Below, piece after piece: positions 46,150 through 55,712 of a stretch of DNA of 64,000 nucleotides. The translations under genes and the position numbers were made by a program. The notes under the pieces were generated by a model, which worked only from the letters and a program-made list of their open reading frames with translations, did not search any database and was not told the origin of the DNA. Each line of letters begins with the position of its first letter. Positions within the stretch are counted from its first letter, which is position 1. This stretch comes from Nitrospirales bacterium (GTDB lineage: Bacteria > Nitrospirota > Nitrospiria > Nitrospirales > UBA8639). The stretch is from assembly GCA_031315915.1 (NCBI GenBank), contig JALDRK010000002.1:142889-206888 (forward strand), written 5' to 3'.

Positions 46150-46491
46150 TCCATGGTGAATAAAACTTCTCTGACGTTGCTACCTTAAAAGAAAACAGAC
46201 ACGAAGTCATCCATCCATTTTCAAAAAGAATCCCGAAAATTTATATGATCCCTAAATCGCAGCCCGACTTCCATAGATACCGGAATCAGCGAGCCGAATA
46301 ATGCTCTTCCCGTTGAGACAATTCAACAATTATTTTCAATCAGCAAACATCAAGTAACACTTTAACTTATCTTTTCAACCTTCAACCGGCTCGGCTATAA
46401 GAAACCTGTATTGCAAAGTATCCTGGCCAGCGATTACCGTAGGGCATCCACAAAGCAGGAAGAATTCTCAACGAAGAAGGGAACAGCAGGC
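46150..46491. other. Intergenic region before the fumarase gene
   Basis: This 342-bp divergent spacer, AT-rich around 46200-46390, must contain promoters for the glycosyltransferase and fumarase genes; no clear box or terminator was recognised. Confidence 0.4.
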
Positions 46492-48138
46492 ATGGCGGAA
46501 TTTCAGTATCAGGAAATATTTGAACATGGGACGGACACGACCGACTATCGAAAACTCACGTCGGATTACGTGTCCACCGCGACATTTGAAGGCCAAGAGC
46601 TCCTCAAAGTTCAACCCCAAGCGCTCACGCTCTTGGCGAGGGAAGCCATGGATGATATCGCCCATTTATTGAGATCCAGTCATCTTGAACAGTTATCTAA
46701 AATACTCAAAGACCCTGAAGCCTCCGCAAATGACCGGTTTGTCGCGCTCGAACTCCTCAAAAATGCCAATATCGCCTCCGCCCGCGTGCTGCCGGGCTGT
46801 CAGGATACCGGGACGGCCATTGCCATGGGATACAAAGGGCAGCAGGTCTTCACCACCGGCAATGATGCCCAAGCCCTCTCGCGCGGCATTTTTGAAGCCT
46901 ACGATACGCGCAACCTACGGTATTCGCAGATGGCCCCCATCGACATGTTTACTGAAAAAAATACCGGCACGAATCTCCCGGCCCAGATCGACCTCTACGC
47001 GACACCCGGCTCGGAATATCATTTTTTATTTATTGCCAAAGGCGGAGGCTCCGCCAACAAAACGTTTCTCTACCAGGAAACCAAGGCCCTCTTGAATCCC
47101 AAATCTCTCCTCAGATTTGTGGCTGAAAAAATTCGCACATTGGGTACTTCGGCCTGTCCTCCGTACCATCTGGCATTAGTCGTGGGTGGACTGTCTGCGG
47201 AATTCACACTGAAAACCGTCAAACTCGCCAGTTGTCATTATCTGGATGACCTTCCCACCACGGGCAACGCTCAGGGCCGCGCCTTCCGCGACACGGATCT
47301 GGAACAACAAATCCTGAAACTCTGCGCAGAGACCGGCATCGGCGCGCAATTCGGCGGGAAATATTTCGCGCATGACGTGCGGGTCATCCGCCTTCCCCGT
47401 CACGGGGCCTCCTGCCCAGTGGGATTGGGTGTCTCCTGCTCAGCCGATCGCCAGATCCTGGGCAAGATCACGAAGGGAGGCGTCTTTCTCGAACAACTGG
47501 AAACCAACCCGGCCAAGTATCTTCCTGAGGTCACGGAAAAAGATCTGGAAGGGCATGTCGTCAAAATCGACCTGAACCACCCCATGTCGGAAATTCTGGC
47601 TGAGCTGCGCAAACATCCCGTGGCCACACGACTCTCGCTGACCGGCCCCATTGTGGTGGCCAGGGATATCGCCCATGCCCGGCTCAAGGAACAGTTGGAT
47701 GCGGGAAAAGGTCTGCCTCAGTACATCAAAGACCATGTGGTCTATTACGCGGGACCGGCCAAAAAGCCTCAGGGCCATGCCTCGGGATCGTTCGGCCCCA
47801 CCACCGCCGGCCGCATGGACTCCTATGTGGATCAGTTCCAGGCCGCTGGCGGCAGCATGGTGATGTTGGCCAAGGGCAACCGATCCAAACAGGTGCGGGA
47901 AGCCTGCGGAAAGTATGGCGGGTTTTATCTGGGCTCCATCGGCGGCCCTGCCGCACGGCTGGCCGAACACAGCATTAAGAAAGTGGAAGTCCTGGAATTC
48001 GAAGATCTGGGGATGGAAGCGGTGTGGAAAATTGACGTGGAAGACTTCCCCGCCTTCATCGTCATCAACCACGAAGGCAAAGACTTCTACGCCGACCTGA
48101 CTGGCCAGAATGCTTCCGGCCTTATTCAGGTCGGATAG
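46492..48138 (+). CDS. fumA: Class I (iron-sulfur) fumarate hydratase
   Basis: This enzyme of the TCA cycle interconverts fumarate and malate using a [4Fe-4S] cluster. The 548 residues start at the ATG at 46492. The cluster cysteines lie in [31 protein letters not shown] and [17 protein letters not shown]. The C-terminal beta domain holds [18 protein letters not shown] and [17 protein letters not shown]. The two-domain fused form of about 550 residues corresponds to FumA/FumB, not to the split two-subunit type. It would be oxygen-sensitive. Confidence 0.96.
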   Translation: MAEFQYQEIFEHGTDTTDYRKLTSDYVSTATFEGQELLKVQPQALTLLAREAMDDIAHLLRSSHLEQLSKILKDPEASANDRFVALELLKNANIASARVLPGCQDTGTAIAMGYKGQQVFTTGNDAQALSRGIFEAYDTRNLRYSQMAPIDMFTEKNTGTNLPAQIDLYATPGSEYHFLFIAKGGGSANKTFLYQETKALLNPKSLLRFVAEKIRTLGTSACPPYHLALVVGGLSAEFTLKTVKLASCHYLDDLPTTGNAQGRAFRDTDLEQQILKLCAETGIGAQFGGKYFAHDVRVIRLPRHGASCPVGLGVSCSADRQILGKITKGGVFLEQLETNPAKYLPEVTEKDLEGHVVKIDLNHPMSEILAELRKHPVATRLSLTGPIVVARDIAHARLKEQLDAGKGLPQYIKDHVVYYAGPAKKPQGHASGSFGPTTAGRMDSYVDQFQAAGGSMVMLAKGNRSKQVREACGKYGGFYLGSIGGPAARLAEHSIKKVEVLEFEDLGMEAVWKIDVEDFPAFIVINHEGKDFYADLTGQNASGLIQVG

Positions 48139-48160
48139 AAAGAGAAGCAAAGAGATGGGG

Positions 48161-48361
48161 TTAGTTATTCCGCTTTTTCCAATCGTCCGTTAAGAGCCCG
48201 GAAAAGCCCCAGTCTTCTTCCTTGATTTCCTGAATCACGATATGCGTATGTTCCGGTTTTTTGCCAAGAATGCGCACAAGCGAATCAGTAACTTCCTTAA
48301 CTAACTGGGATTTCTGTTCTCTTGTGGCGCCTTTGGTAATCTGAATATTGACGTATGGCAT
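48161..48361 (-). CDS. 4-Oxalocrotonate tautomerase-family protein
   Basis: The 66-residue protein begins MPYVNIQITKG, so Pro1 after Met removal can act as the catalytic base. QLVKEVTDSLVRILGKKPEH and VIQEIKEEDWGFSG follow as in the hexameric small tautomerases. The substrate is unknown; no meta-cleavage pathway genes are near. It converges with fumA after 23 bp. Confidence 0.92.
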   Translation of the reverse strand: MPYVNIQITKGATREQKSQLVKEVTDSLVRILGKKPEHTHIVIQEIKEEDWGFSGLLTDDWKKRNN

Positions 48362-48411
48362 CTTGTAATTTTCCCATCGGTAAGTAGTAGCACACAGGAG
48401 AATTAGCTCTA

Positions 48412-48927
48412 TTATGGAATGATGCGGCCCTCAAAGATGCGCGTTTCTCTCAGCGCACGTTGAACATCCGGGTCTTCTATCGATTCGATCGCTTGTAATT
48501 CCTGCACATACCGCTCGGGCAGTCCGTATTCGATGGCTCCTTCCACCACAAACCGCTTGTACCACTCATATGGCCTGACGGCGTCATCAATCACCGTCGC
48601 ACAGTAGGTGACGGCCTGGATTACGCCGGACGCCGTAACCACCTCCACCGTCTTTTCATCGTACCCCTGATGCAAGCCCTCAATCGCATCCAACAATGGT
48701 TTCTCCAATCCGGATATTTCAAACAACACCCCATGCACCAGATGGTGATCATCTGCGGTAAAAAATAAATCGCACTTTCCGGAGCCATCATAACTCTTCT
48801 TATGCCACCGCAACTGATGCCCCCTGACAGCCCCCATCCCGACCGGCCGAGCAGAGGGCGTTCGCTCGCACAGCCGATTGGTGCACATATTTGAACCATA
48901 CGCAAAATAGGAAAAAACTTGTGTCAT
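48412..48927 (-). CDS. Gamma-glutamylcyclotransferase-like protein (AIG2 fold)
   Basis: The 171-residue protein starts MTQVFSYFAYGSNMCTNRL, with the GSNM loop of the cyclotransferase family. HGVLFEISGLEKPLLDAIEG follows, with a Glu in DAIEG at the catalytic position, and YKRFVVEGAIEYGLPERYV near the C-terminus. Such enzymes release pyroglutamate from gamma-glutamyl amides. The ATG at 48927 is the first in frame. Confidence 0.9.
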   Translation of the reverse strand: MTQVFSYFAYGSNMCTNRLCERTPSARPVGMGAVRGHQLRWHKKSYDGSGKCDLFFTADDHHLVHGVLFEISGLEKPLLDAIEGLHQGYDEKTVEVVTASGVIQAVTYCATVIDDAVRPYEWYKRFVVEGAIEYGLPERYVQELQAIESIEDPDVQRALRETRIFEGRIIP

Positions 48928-48992
48928 GATTTATGTCCGACTCACGACCAAAGGCCAGACCATGGACCAGACAATATATTCACGGAATGAAC

Positions 48993-49352
48993 TTACTTAG
49001 TCGTATGTGATTTCTTTTTCTTCTTCACCGGTTTCTTTGCGCGAACGGCTGCTTCATATGACCGTACCGCCCAGACCTTGGCTTCGTCCGGATCGTCGAA
49101 GATGTCCTCAGGCGCCATGTAATAGGACATCTTGAACGGCTTTCCATTTTTCTCATAACTGAATTGCTCCAACTCTCGTTGCACAAAGTATGAAGAAATC
49201 GTCTCGTCGGCTTTCAGATACAACACGTCATCTGCCACCAGCGCGAACATCAACCCCTTGTGGAAAATGCCGTATCCCCCGAACATGCGCCGGGGCTCGA
49301 CGTGACCGAATTGGACAAAGACCTCTTTGAGATATTCAACATACTCGCTCAT
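48993..49352 (-). CDS. TfoX N-terminal domain protein
   Basis: From the ATG at 49352 the protein has 119 residues: MSEYVEYLKEVFVQFG, PRRMFGGYGIFHKGLMFALV and LYLKADETISSYF, all TfoX N-terminal landmarks. It ends with AVRSYEAAVRAKKP and a Lys-rich tail (KKKKKSHTTK). It has no C-terminal TfoX domain. A longer frame to 49466 would begin at TTG and overlap the methyltransferase gene. A broken second copy of this gene lies at 54183 and 55713. The role may be regulatory; TfoX proteins otherwise relate to competence. Confidence 0.88.
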   Translation of the reverse strand: MSEYVEYLKEVFVQFGHVEPRRMFGGYGIFHKGLMFALVADDVLYLKADETISSYFVQRELEQFSYEKNGKPFKMSYYMAPEDIFDDPDEAKVWAVRSYEAAVRAKKPVKKKKKSHTTK

Positions 49353-49455
49353 AGCAATCAATTCGTCTAATTCATCCTTCTTATGATTACGGCGCCAACG
49401 CGACTTACCGGTCAAATGCAGTTGCGAACCCTTATTGTTCTTGTTCGGATACGTG

Positions 49456-50268
49456 TCAGAGCTCAACGGTCACGCGCAGGAAAGTTGCCGGAATGACCGT
49501 GGAATCCTTGCGGTTGCTTGTGTTTTGACTGTCGAACAAATCTTCCAATTCCCGCTGCAGGTCAGCGGCCCGGCCGTTCTTGTCTGCGGCTTCGAAGGCA
49601 TTCATGGTTGGACCATAATATTTCCTGAATTCATCTACAAATGCTGACGGGAAGCCTGGATAATGAAACATAAACGTATCCCGCATGAATGAAATTTTTT
49701 CGGCCGGCACTCCCCCACCGGCAAATCGCTCGATGACGTGGCTCTCGACTCCCCACGTCATCGGACTGACGAAGCCTTCCGGTGGCGGCGGGGTATAGCT
49801 GGAACTGATCTTTAAAATCTGCGCAACCAATGTCGGATCGTTCGGAATCCAGTTGCCCATCACGATCCGACCGCTCGGTCGGGTCACCCGGACCATTTCC
49901 TTGGCCACCTCAAACGGTTTCGGCGCAAACATCGCCCCAAAGATACTCACGACCAGATCAAATGTTTGATCCGGCAACTGGCGTAGATCCGAGGCATCGC
50001 CTTCCTGAAACCGGCAATTGGCCAGACCATGTTCCTTCGCCCGCCTGTTCCCGGCCTCCACCAGATTCCTCGCGATATCCACCCCCAACACCTCCGCTCC
50101 GAGTTTGGCTGCCGGCAGGGCCGTGGTGCCATCGCCGCATCCGAGGTCCAACACGTTAAGCCCTTTTGCAATGCCAAGTCGCTGGACAAGTGCTGCTCCG
50201 CTTTCCCGCATGGTTGCGGCAATGCGCGTAAAGTCGCCTTTTTCCCAAAGTGCTTTGTTTGGATTCAT
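49456..50268 (-). CDS. SAM-dependent methyltransferase (class I)
   Basis: The 270-residue enzyme has the SAM-binding motif I NVLDLGCGDGTTALPAAKLG, the acidic end of motif II in GVDIARNLVEAGN, and motif III in FDLVVSIFGAMFAPKPFEV, with VRVTRPSGRIVMGNW. It resembles the UbiE/small-molecule methyltransferase group. Its substrate is unknown. It precedes the TfoX-like gene; both are leftward with a slight spacing of about 100 bp between reliable ends. Confidence 0.9.
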   Translation of the reverse strand: MNPNKALWEKGDFTRIAATMRESGAALVQRLGIAKGLNVLDLGCGDGTTALPAAKLGAEVLGVDIARNLVEAGNRRAKEHGLANCRFQEGDASDLRQLPDQTFDLVVSIFGAMFAPKPFEVAKEMVRVTRPSGRIVMGNWIPNDPTLVAQILKISSSYTPPPPEGFVSPMTWGVESHVIERFAGGGVPAEKISFMRDTFMFHYPGFPSAFVDEFRKYYGPTMNAFEAADKNGRAADLQRELEDLFDSQNTSNRKDSTVIPATFLRVTVEL

Positions 50269-50357
50269 GGAAATAGTCCTTATGAAAAGATTGATGGAGT
50301 GATGAGTCGAAAATCGAGGTTCGCCTCAAAGAGTCCGGGGCCGATCAACGCCTCGTC

Positions 50358-51113
50358 TTATAGGGATTTCCCGGCGACGGCAGACACCCAGGCCTGGGCG
50401 AACATGCCGTTTGCGTCCTTGGCCCATTCCCGAAGAGTGGTTGCGTGACGACTGGCCCCCTGTTGTTCGAGTTGAAGAGCCAGATACTCTCCGATGAATT
50501 CCAATGATGGATAACATTCGTACCGTGCGGCAAGACGGATAACTGTAAACCCCGCATCTTGAAGAAGGACACCCAAATTCTTGCCGATCCGTAAGTTGCC
50601 GCCATTCGCCTGTTGAAGATCGGCATAGGCCGCGACGGCAGCTTCGAGTTCAGACGATGGAGGAGAAAGCAACCATCCCTCGGCATCCGGACTGCAAAGA
50701 CCGATCATGCCATCGGGTTGTAACACACGAAATGACTCCCGCAGCGCCTTCACAGGATCGGCAAGGTGCTCCATGAGGGCATGGCAAAATATCCGATCAA
50801 ATGATTGTTGTGCGAATGGCAGTTCGTAGCAGGACGCAATCTGAAAATCAACGTTGGAAACACCGGCCTCTCCAGCATGCTTGCGGGCCTGCACAATCTG
50901 AGATTCGTTGAAGTCAATTCCCGTAACCTTCCCTGGTACGACCAGCCGGGCGATATCGACACTGATGGTTCCGGGACCGCATCCCAGATCCAAGACAGTA
51001 TGACGCGCGCTCAAGAAGGGGGCAAAAAATTGGCCATGCGACTCCAGACCTCGCCTTGCCATAAAATTAGTGGCGTTGTTCGTATACCCTGGAGTGTACA
51101 TTTCAGATTTCAT
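50358..51113 (-). CDS. SAM-dependent methyltransferase (class I)
   Basis: The 251-residue enzyme has TVLDLGCGPGTISVDIARLV (motif I) and VTGIDFNESQIVQARKHA. The DRIFCHALMEHLADPVKALR segment with the HALMEH motif marks the UbiE/Methyltransf_11-type family. It differs from the neighbouring methyltransferase, so this is not a recent tandem copy. The start at 51113 lies within the tail of a broken GNAT gene, which suggests the junction was made by a rearrangement. Confidence 0.9.
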   Translation of the reverse strand: MKSEMYTPGYTNNATNFMARRGLESHGQFFAPFLSARHTVLDLGCGPGTISVDIARLVVPGKVTGIDFNESQIVQARKHAGEAGVSNVDFQIASCYELPFAQQSFDRIFCHALMEHLADPVKALRESFRVLQPDGMIGLCSPDAEGWLLSPPSSELEAAVAAYADLQQANGGNLRIGKNLGVLLQDAGFTVIRLAARYECYPSLEFIGEYLALQLEQQGASRHATTLREWAKDANGMFAQAWVSAVAGKSL

Positions 51114-51554
51114 CGTTCTCCCGCCATCAAATCATGGTTACTCTTCGCAACAGCAGGACCGAAACACCCGACCACCGTGGCATAGCTGATGATGCAGTTT
51201 TCATGTTCCACGACGGCGGCACTCTTTCTTTCAATACATCCAACATTCCCGATCATGTCCATGGACCTGGACGCACAAACGATTGCACGCCGTGACATCT
51301 TTTTTGGTCGCGGGGCGGACAGCCCGGCCGGGCAGTACGGAATGAAAAACCGGACCTTGTATTGTCGAAATCGGTTCATAGGCGTTGAACCCCAGCTTGG
51401 CATATAGAGACAATAAGCGATCACGATAGGCCGCCTGCACCAACCCGATATCTGCGAAGGAGCCTTCATGAGCCCGTCCGAATAGGAAAATACCCAGGAG
51501 AGAGACTCGATGGCCACCACAGGGGAGGAAAATCTGGCGGAAAACCACTTTCAT
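51110..51554 (-). pseudogene. GNAT acetyltransferase broken by a frameshift and truncated
   Basis: Leftward from the ATG at 51554 one frame reads AHEGSFADIGLVQAAYRDRL, LLSLYAKLGFNAYEPIS, then PATKKDVTACNRLCVQVHGH and stops (51231). The adjoining frame resumes CIERKSAAVVEHENCIISYA and GCFGPAVAKSNHDL to 51110. Joined, these match the middle of a GNAT-type enzyme of about 280 residues, in which an A-x-RPATE-x-D motif precedes a beta strand. The C-terminal 60 or more residues are missing, replaced by the methyltransferase start. The product should be inactive. Confidence 0.8.
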
Positions 51555-51746
51555 TTCTTGATCAAACAGTCGGCGGGTCGTTCGGTTAATTTCACCCGGA
51601 TATTGGTGTTCTTAATCCGATCTCCCGCAAGACATTCGGCCTAGGAAACCGTTCCCAGCCACCTCTTTCAGACGACTCAGGCCCACAGCAGCCGGCTACT
51701 CCACATACAACGTCGATGAAGGTTGCTTATCTTCAGTTGAACTTTC

Positions 51747-52343
51747 CTATTGGGGAAGTGCAACTGTCACAAGAACCCCACCCATCACGTCTCCCAGCTT
51801 GAAATCCCTCTTGAGGCTTTGTGGGTGCCCATTGTGACAATCGGCGCAGTGCTGAGACACGGCTTTATCGGCATAGAGTGCTTGAAAAAAGCGAGCCTTG
51901 CCCTGAGTGGTCACGGCTGTATAGGGACGATCGGGATTCATGAGGATCTTCGTCAGCCCGGTCCGCTCGAACTCTGTCGTTGGGCGATGCTCTTTATTGA
52001 TTGCCCAACTACTGATCAACCGGAACCGAATCTGTTTTTGCTGTTCAGCCATGAGTCGCCCCGATTCCTGTAAGAATTGGGCGGGTAAGGGGAGATCTCC
52101 GGTCATTCTCCAGTTTTCCGAGGCAAAGACAATGCCCCTCTTCTGCATCTGATCCACAATTTCGACCTGGTAAAACGTTCGATCGGCCTGGACCACACTA
52201 TGCACATAATCGGCCACCAGTTCGGGGGCTATGCCCTTGGGCGGATCCGTCTCCTTGCTTGCGGCAGAGAACACCCACTGTCCAAGGAGGCAAGTGAAGG
52301 TGGTTCCAACCACAAGTCCCAAGCAAAAGCCTCTCATATTCAT
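51747..52343 (-). CDS. DUF3365 monohaem cytochrome-like protein
   Basis: The 198-residue secreted protein has a signal anchor (LGLVVGTTFTCLLGQWVF) followed by a Tll0287-like/DUF3365 sensor domain (about 40-195). It contains VVQADRTFYQVEIVDQM and FRLISSWAINKEHRP. A C-x2-C-H haem motif at 166-170 (HCADCHNGHPQ) implies covalent haem c. Such domains sense redox or small ligands. It stands alone, so whether it signals or carries electrons is open. Confidence 0.88.
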   Translation of the reverse strand: MNMRGFCLGLVVGTTFTCLLGQWVFSAASKETDPPKGIAPELVADYVHSVVQADRTFYQVEIVDQMQKRGIVFASENWRMTGDLPLPAQFLQESGRLMAEQQKQIRFRLISSWAINKEHRPTTEFERTGLTKILMNPDRPYTAVTTQGKARFFQALYADKAVSQHCADCHNGHPQSLKRDFKLGDVMGGVLVTVALPQ

Positions 52344-52685
52344 ATTGCGTCCTCCATTTCTGCTTGTAGCATGATTCGCTCATTGGCTCCGCTGCCCGTG
52401 CTCTCAAACAAATAAGTCCGAACAGTCATGAATAAACTAAATACTCGTCTCCGTAAAGCCCTTGGGTTTGAAACCCTCAAACAAGGATGTTATGGCCTTA
52501 CCCCATCCGTTGCACTAATGATAGACCGGCATATCAGTATGGATTGCAAAAAATCTATGAACAGAGAATGCAAAAAGTCAATGACGGATTCCTGACGCTT
52601 AATCCGGCAGATAATTCCGGAGTAGCATGGAATCACCCCCTTTGATATCTTGGAACTTGGCGACTAAGCTATCGGTATACTGGAT
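52344..52685. other. Gap between the DUF3365 gene and the first toxin-antitoxin module
   Basis: Nothing coding is recognised in this 342-bp stretch. A short GGGTTTGAAACCC palindrome at about 52463 is not followed by a T run. Confidence 0.4.
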
Positions 52686-52979
52686 TTATGTCAAAGCGTG
52701 TTGGGTTTTCCGAGGGTGCTGACGAAGGTCTAGAACCCTATACACGGTCACTTTCTGGAGATTTTCCATCTTGTAGTAAATTGCGAAAGGAAATCTTTTG
52801 GCTAACATCCGGTGATATCCAAAAGTCTGTAGATGGATCCCCGCATAGAGGGCCAATGAGTCAATATCGGCAAACACGGTATCGAAGAAATACTCACCTA
52901 CCCCTTCTCCCTGCCTCTCATAGAACAATCTTCCTTTATGCAGATCGTCCAGGGCTGAGGACAGGATTTTAATCTTCAT
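52686..52979 (-). CDS. RelE/ParE-family toxin
   Basis: The 97-residue protein has the ParE/RelE core: KIKILSSALDDLHKGRLFYE at the N-terminus, VFADIDSLALYAGIHLQTFG, and the C-terminal AIYYKMENLQKVTVYRVLDLRQ strand pair. It is probably a ribosome-dependent mRNA interferase or gyrase inhibitor; sequence alone does not say. Its start overlaps the antitoxin stop by four bases (52976-52979), as in typical operons. Confidence 0.88.
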   Translation of the reverse strand: MKIKILSSALDDLHKGRLFYERQGEGVGEYFFDTVFADIDSLALYAGIHLQTFGYHRMLAKRFPFAIYYKMENLQKVTVYRVLDLRQHPRKTQHALT

Positions 52980-53194
52980 TCAAAGCGTTTCCGGAGTTCC
53001 TTCTTGGCTTCCTGCCAGTCCAGAGTCTGCTCAATACCGGACTGTACCTTTTGTTCCGTGTCCCTCAGTTGCGATTCATGCCAGGCGGGTGATTCAACTA
53101 AATGGTCTTCTTGAGAAAGATCCTCCCAAATGGCTTCCATGACTTGGAGCTTTTCCTTACGGGACAATTGCTTGATAGCTAAAATGTCTTTCAT
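52976..53194 (-). CDS. Addiction-module antitoxin (TIGR02574-like)
   Basis: The 72-residue protein reads MKDILAIKQLSRKEKLQVME, followed by AIWEDLSQEDHLVESPAWHE, the signature of the putative addiction-module component family. It precedes and overlaps the toxin gene, so the pair is a type II module. The C-terminal helical tail (DWQEAKKELRKRF) would bind the toxin. Confidence 0.88.
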   Translation of the reverse strand: MKDILAIKQLSRKEKLQVMEAIWEDLSQEDHLVESPAWHESQLRDTEQKVQSGIEQTLDWQEAKKELRKRFE

Positions 53195-53488
53195 GGTCGG
53201 GGGTCCTCCTTTTTACGACAGTGCCAGATTGCTCACGGCCAGATGAACTTCATTGTACTCAATGATTCTGTGGGGATCTATCAGAATTTTAGTGTAATTG
53301 TGAAGTGTATGGTTCAATCTTGCCATCGCACAATCCACTTTCGGCTTCAAAGCTATCCCAAAGCGTGACCAGTCGCTGTCATATCGCATGACCTGAGCCC
53401 GAGCATTTGATCAGTCAGGTGGATGATTAGGGAAAATTTAGGAAATGACTCGCTTTGTCATTTCGAGCAAGGTAGGCGAAGAAACAAC
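53195..53488. other. Intergenic spacer
   Basis: No gene, repeat or regulatory site is supported in this 294-bp region. Confidence 0.4.
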
Positions 53489-53974
53489 TCAGGTAGTCTT
53501 GGCCCCATCATTCATCTGCAAAAAGATTGGCGAATCTACATAAAACATTAAAAATTGCCATTGCCCGTCTACCTGAATGAGCCGAGTATTGATACGACCT
53601 TCCCCATTCTCGAATGTCGCGTTCACAACGTATGTAGCTGTGGTGACTCTGCCGTGTTCCGTTGTAAAAGAAATGTGAGAATCGCCTTGAGCATTACCCA
53701 AAGACCTCAAAGCACCAAGATTGGAAAGCTTCCGAAATAGCTGGTCAAGCTGCTCGGGTTTTTCGTTGACAGCTTTTAATAATTGTGGCGAGGACCGTTG
53801 TAGCAACTCATCCGTAGACCAGGTATCGAGGATGGCTGGGAGGTTTGCTTCGACATAGGCCTTGCTCGATGCATCCAGGGCTCGACCATGAAAGGCGGCG
53901 TACGCGATAACACCGACCCCGATAAGAATAAGCACCAAGAAGATGCCACCAATGATCGAGAGAACATTCTTCAT
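53489..53974 (-). CDS. Membrane-anchored protein of unknown function
   Basis: The 161-residue protein begins with a single membrane anchor (VLSIIGGIFLVLILIGVGVIAYA). A soluble domain follows with AYVEANLPAILDTWSTDELL and LSNLGALRSLGNAQG. The C-terminal half has a cystatin/NTF2-like strand order: ATYVVNATFENGEGRINTRL, then QVDGQWQFLMFYVDSP. That pattern (a charged core and 'DGQW' turn) is common in DUF4019-like or periplasmic NTF2-like domains. The function is unknown. Confidence 0.75.
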   Translation of the reverse strand: MKNVLSIIGGIFLVLILIGVGVIAYAAFHGRALDASSKAYVEANLPAILDTWSTDELLQRSSPQLLKAVNEKPEQLDQLFRKLSNLGALRSLGNAQGDSHISFTTEHGRVTTATYVVNATFENGEGRINTRLIQVDGQWQFLMFYVDSPIFLQMNDGAKTT

Positions 53975-54182
53975 GAAATTATGAGAAATTTCAAAAAACC
54001 CTTCGCCCTATACATCCTATTTCGAGCTCAAAACTTCTAACGCATTCATACCCTACTGAAGGGTTGAAACCGGAAGATAGCTATTAGTCGTCGAGAACAA
54101 ATAAAAACTTAACCGCAGGGGAAAGTTGGTGAGGACAAGGTTTTCTGTTGGTGCGTTTTTTAGTGAGATGTAAGATTTATGA

Positions 54183-54248
54183 TTATTTTTTCTTGGCTTT
54201 CGTCTTGGGCGTATTCGATCGAAATGCCGCATCATATGATCGAACTGC
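54183..54248 (-). pseudogene. C-terminal relic of a second tfoX-like gene
   Basis: Leftward the codons read AVRSYDAAFRSNTPKTKAKK to a stop at 54183, clearly the counterpart of AVRSYEAAVRAKKP in the intact copy at 48993. A TGA precedes the piece in frame. The N-terminal counterpart lies at 55713-55847, on the far side of the FAD oxidase gene. Confidence 0.75.
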
Positions 54249-54275
54249 TTTTCAGAAATTCAACGTCATTGGCAA

Positions 54276-55667
54276 TCAGCTTGCGTTAAAGTCGCTATGG
54301 AAACGACCCTCCGGGTCGTAGGTATGACGGAGTGCCTGAAGGCGTTGCCAATTCGCGGGAGCGAATGACCGTTCCGTACGCGCCGGCTCGGCGATAATGT
54401 CGGACTCTCCCACATAATGGCCCACCGCATACCGGTCCAGGGCCGTCATCGTTTCGCGATGCCAGACGGTGTTGGCGTCGTCATCCTCCGGCCGCTCCCA
54501 GATCGCATAGCAGAGGAGTAACATCGCAGCCGTCATCGAGAAGGCAGCATCGGGTAACACGGCCGCACTATCTTCCACTCCCGTGGAGATCGCGAACAAG
54601 GCCAGCGACTTTGGTGATGGGGCTTGTAGGAAAAACTCGCGCACCGGCGCCAGTGACTGCGCGGGCGGAGAGTTCGACCAGACTGTATCGACCAGATAGC
54701 GATGATGTTCCGGCCACAGCCTCCCACCCATATCGAGCAACGCATCCAACGGGGTCGGCTGAAGCACGTCTTTCCCCAGACATCGGGATAAAACGGGACA
54801 GCTCTCCAAAAGACCGAAGGGGACAGCAGCTTCAATAATGGTATCCAGAAACGCCGTCGCAGTCAGAATACACACAAAGCCGTTACTGGATCGGCACCGC
54901 TCCGCATAGGCGGGCGGAGCGGGCGCACAAAACATCGCCAACTCCACCTCTTTGGGAAGCTGTCGGGCAATCCCGGCTGCCCACGTGCCGATCTCTTCAA
55001 GATGTTCAATCGGGTAATAATAGGTGCTGGTGGTGATGGCATCTGGCACGGGATACAACTTGAGCACGTATTGTGTCACCACCCCGAAGAAGCCCAGCCC
55101 TGCCCCGCGGATTGCCCAAAGCAGGTCGGCATGTTGCTCCCGGTTGGCAACGACCAGGTCGCCGTCGGCTGTCACCACGGTCGCGGCCTCAACGCTGAAG
55201 CAGGACGGCCCCCAACCATTGGAGTTCCAGCCCAGCCCGCCATTCAGCAAGAACCCGCTCATCGGAACCGAGGGGCAATGCCCGACGGGAAAGGCCAGTC
55301 CGTGTTCAGCCAACTGGCGGTTGAGTTCCCGCCCCGTCACCGCCGGCTGAATCGTTGCCATGCGAGCCTGAGGATCAATCGAAACCCGGGTTAAGCGTCC
55401 CAGATCAATCAACAGGCTCCCATCGCACAACGGAAACCCGACCCAATTATGCCCTCCGCCACGCACTGAGATTTTTAAATTCTCGGCACGGGCGAACCGA
55501 ACGGCTTCGACAACATCCTGCTCGGACGCAACCTGCACGACCACCTGCGGGTACCGCATCGGCGTCAGCCGATTCCAAATCAACTCCCGCCTGAGATCTT
55601 CATACACGGCATCGGTCGCCGTCATCACCTTGCCCCTAAGGCGACTCTGCAGGGCTTTAAGATCCAT
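54276..55667 (-). CDS. BBE-type FAD-linked oxidoreductase
   Basis: The 463-residue flavoenzyme of the berberine bridge family has two covalent FAD anchors. These are His73 in SVRGGGHNWVG and Cys131 in PVGHCPSVPMSGF, with the VPMSGFLLNGGLGWNS loop and LLWAIRGAGLGFFGVV as further FAD-domain motifs. The C-terminal berberine-bridge tail ends HTYDPEGRFHSDFNAS. Such enzymes oxidise alcohols, carbohydrates or alkaloids with O2. The substrate is not deducible. The gene is GC-richer than its surroundings and lies between two halves of a broken tfoX gene, pointing to a late insertion. Confidence 0.9.
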   Translation of the reverse strand: MDLKALQSRLRGKVMTATDAVYEDLRRELIWNRLTPMRYPQVVVQVASEQDVVEAVRFARAENLKISVRGGGHNWVGFPLCDGSLLIDLGRLTRVSIDPQARMATIQPAVTGRELNRQLAEHGLAFPVGHCPSVPMSGFLLNGGLGWNSNGWGPSCFSVEAATVVTADGDLVVANREQHADLLWAIRGAGLGFFGVVTQYVLKLYPVPDAITTSTYYYPIEHLEEIGTWAAGIARQLPKEVELAMFCAPAPPAYAERCRSSNGFVCILTATAFLDTIIEAAVPFGLLESCPVLSRCLGKDVLQPTPLDALLDMGGRLWPEHHRYLVDTVWSNSPPAQSLAPVREFFLQAPSPKSLALFAISTGVEDSAAVLPDAAFSMTAAMLLLCYAIWERPEDDDANTVWHRETMTALDRYAVGHYVGESDIIAEPARTERSFAPANWQRLQALRHTYDPEGRFHSDFNAS

Positions 55668-55712
55668 CTTTGGGATTTATTGTTCTGCGGGGGAGGTCAG
55701 GCAGGTCCTGAT

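Noticed and set aside
46492..48138. A long antisense open frame at 47440-48150 as a gene
   Set aside because: It lies wholly inside fumA, which has clear enzyme motifs; the antisense frame is a composition effect.
52463..52475. GGGTTTGAAACCC as a terminator
   Set aside because: The palindrome is short and has no T run after it in either direction.
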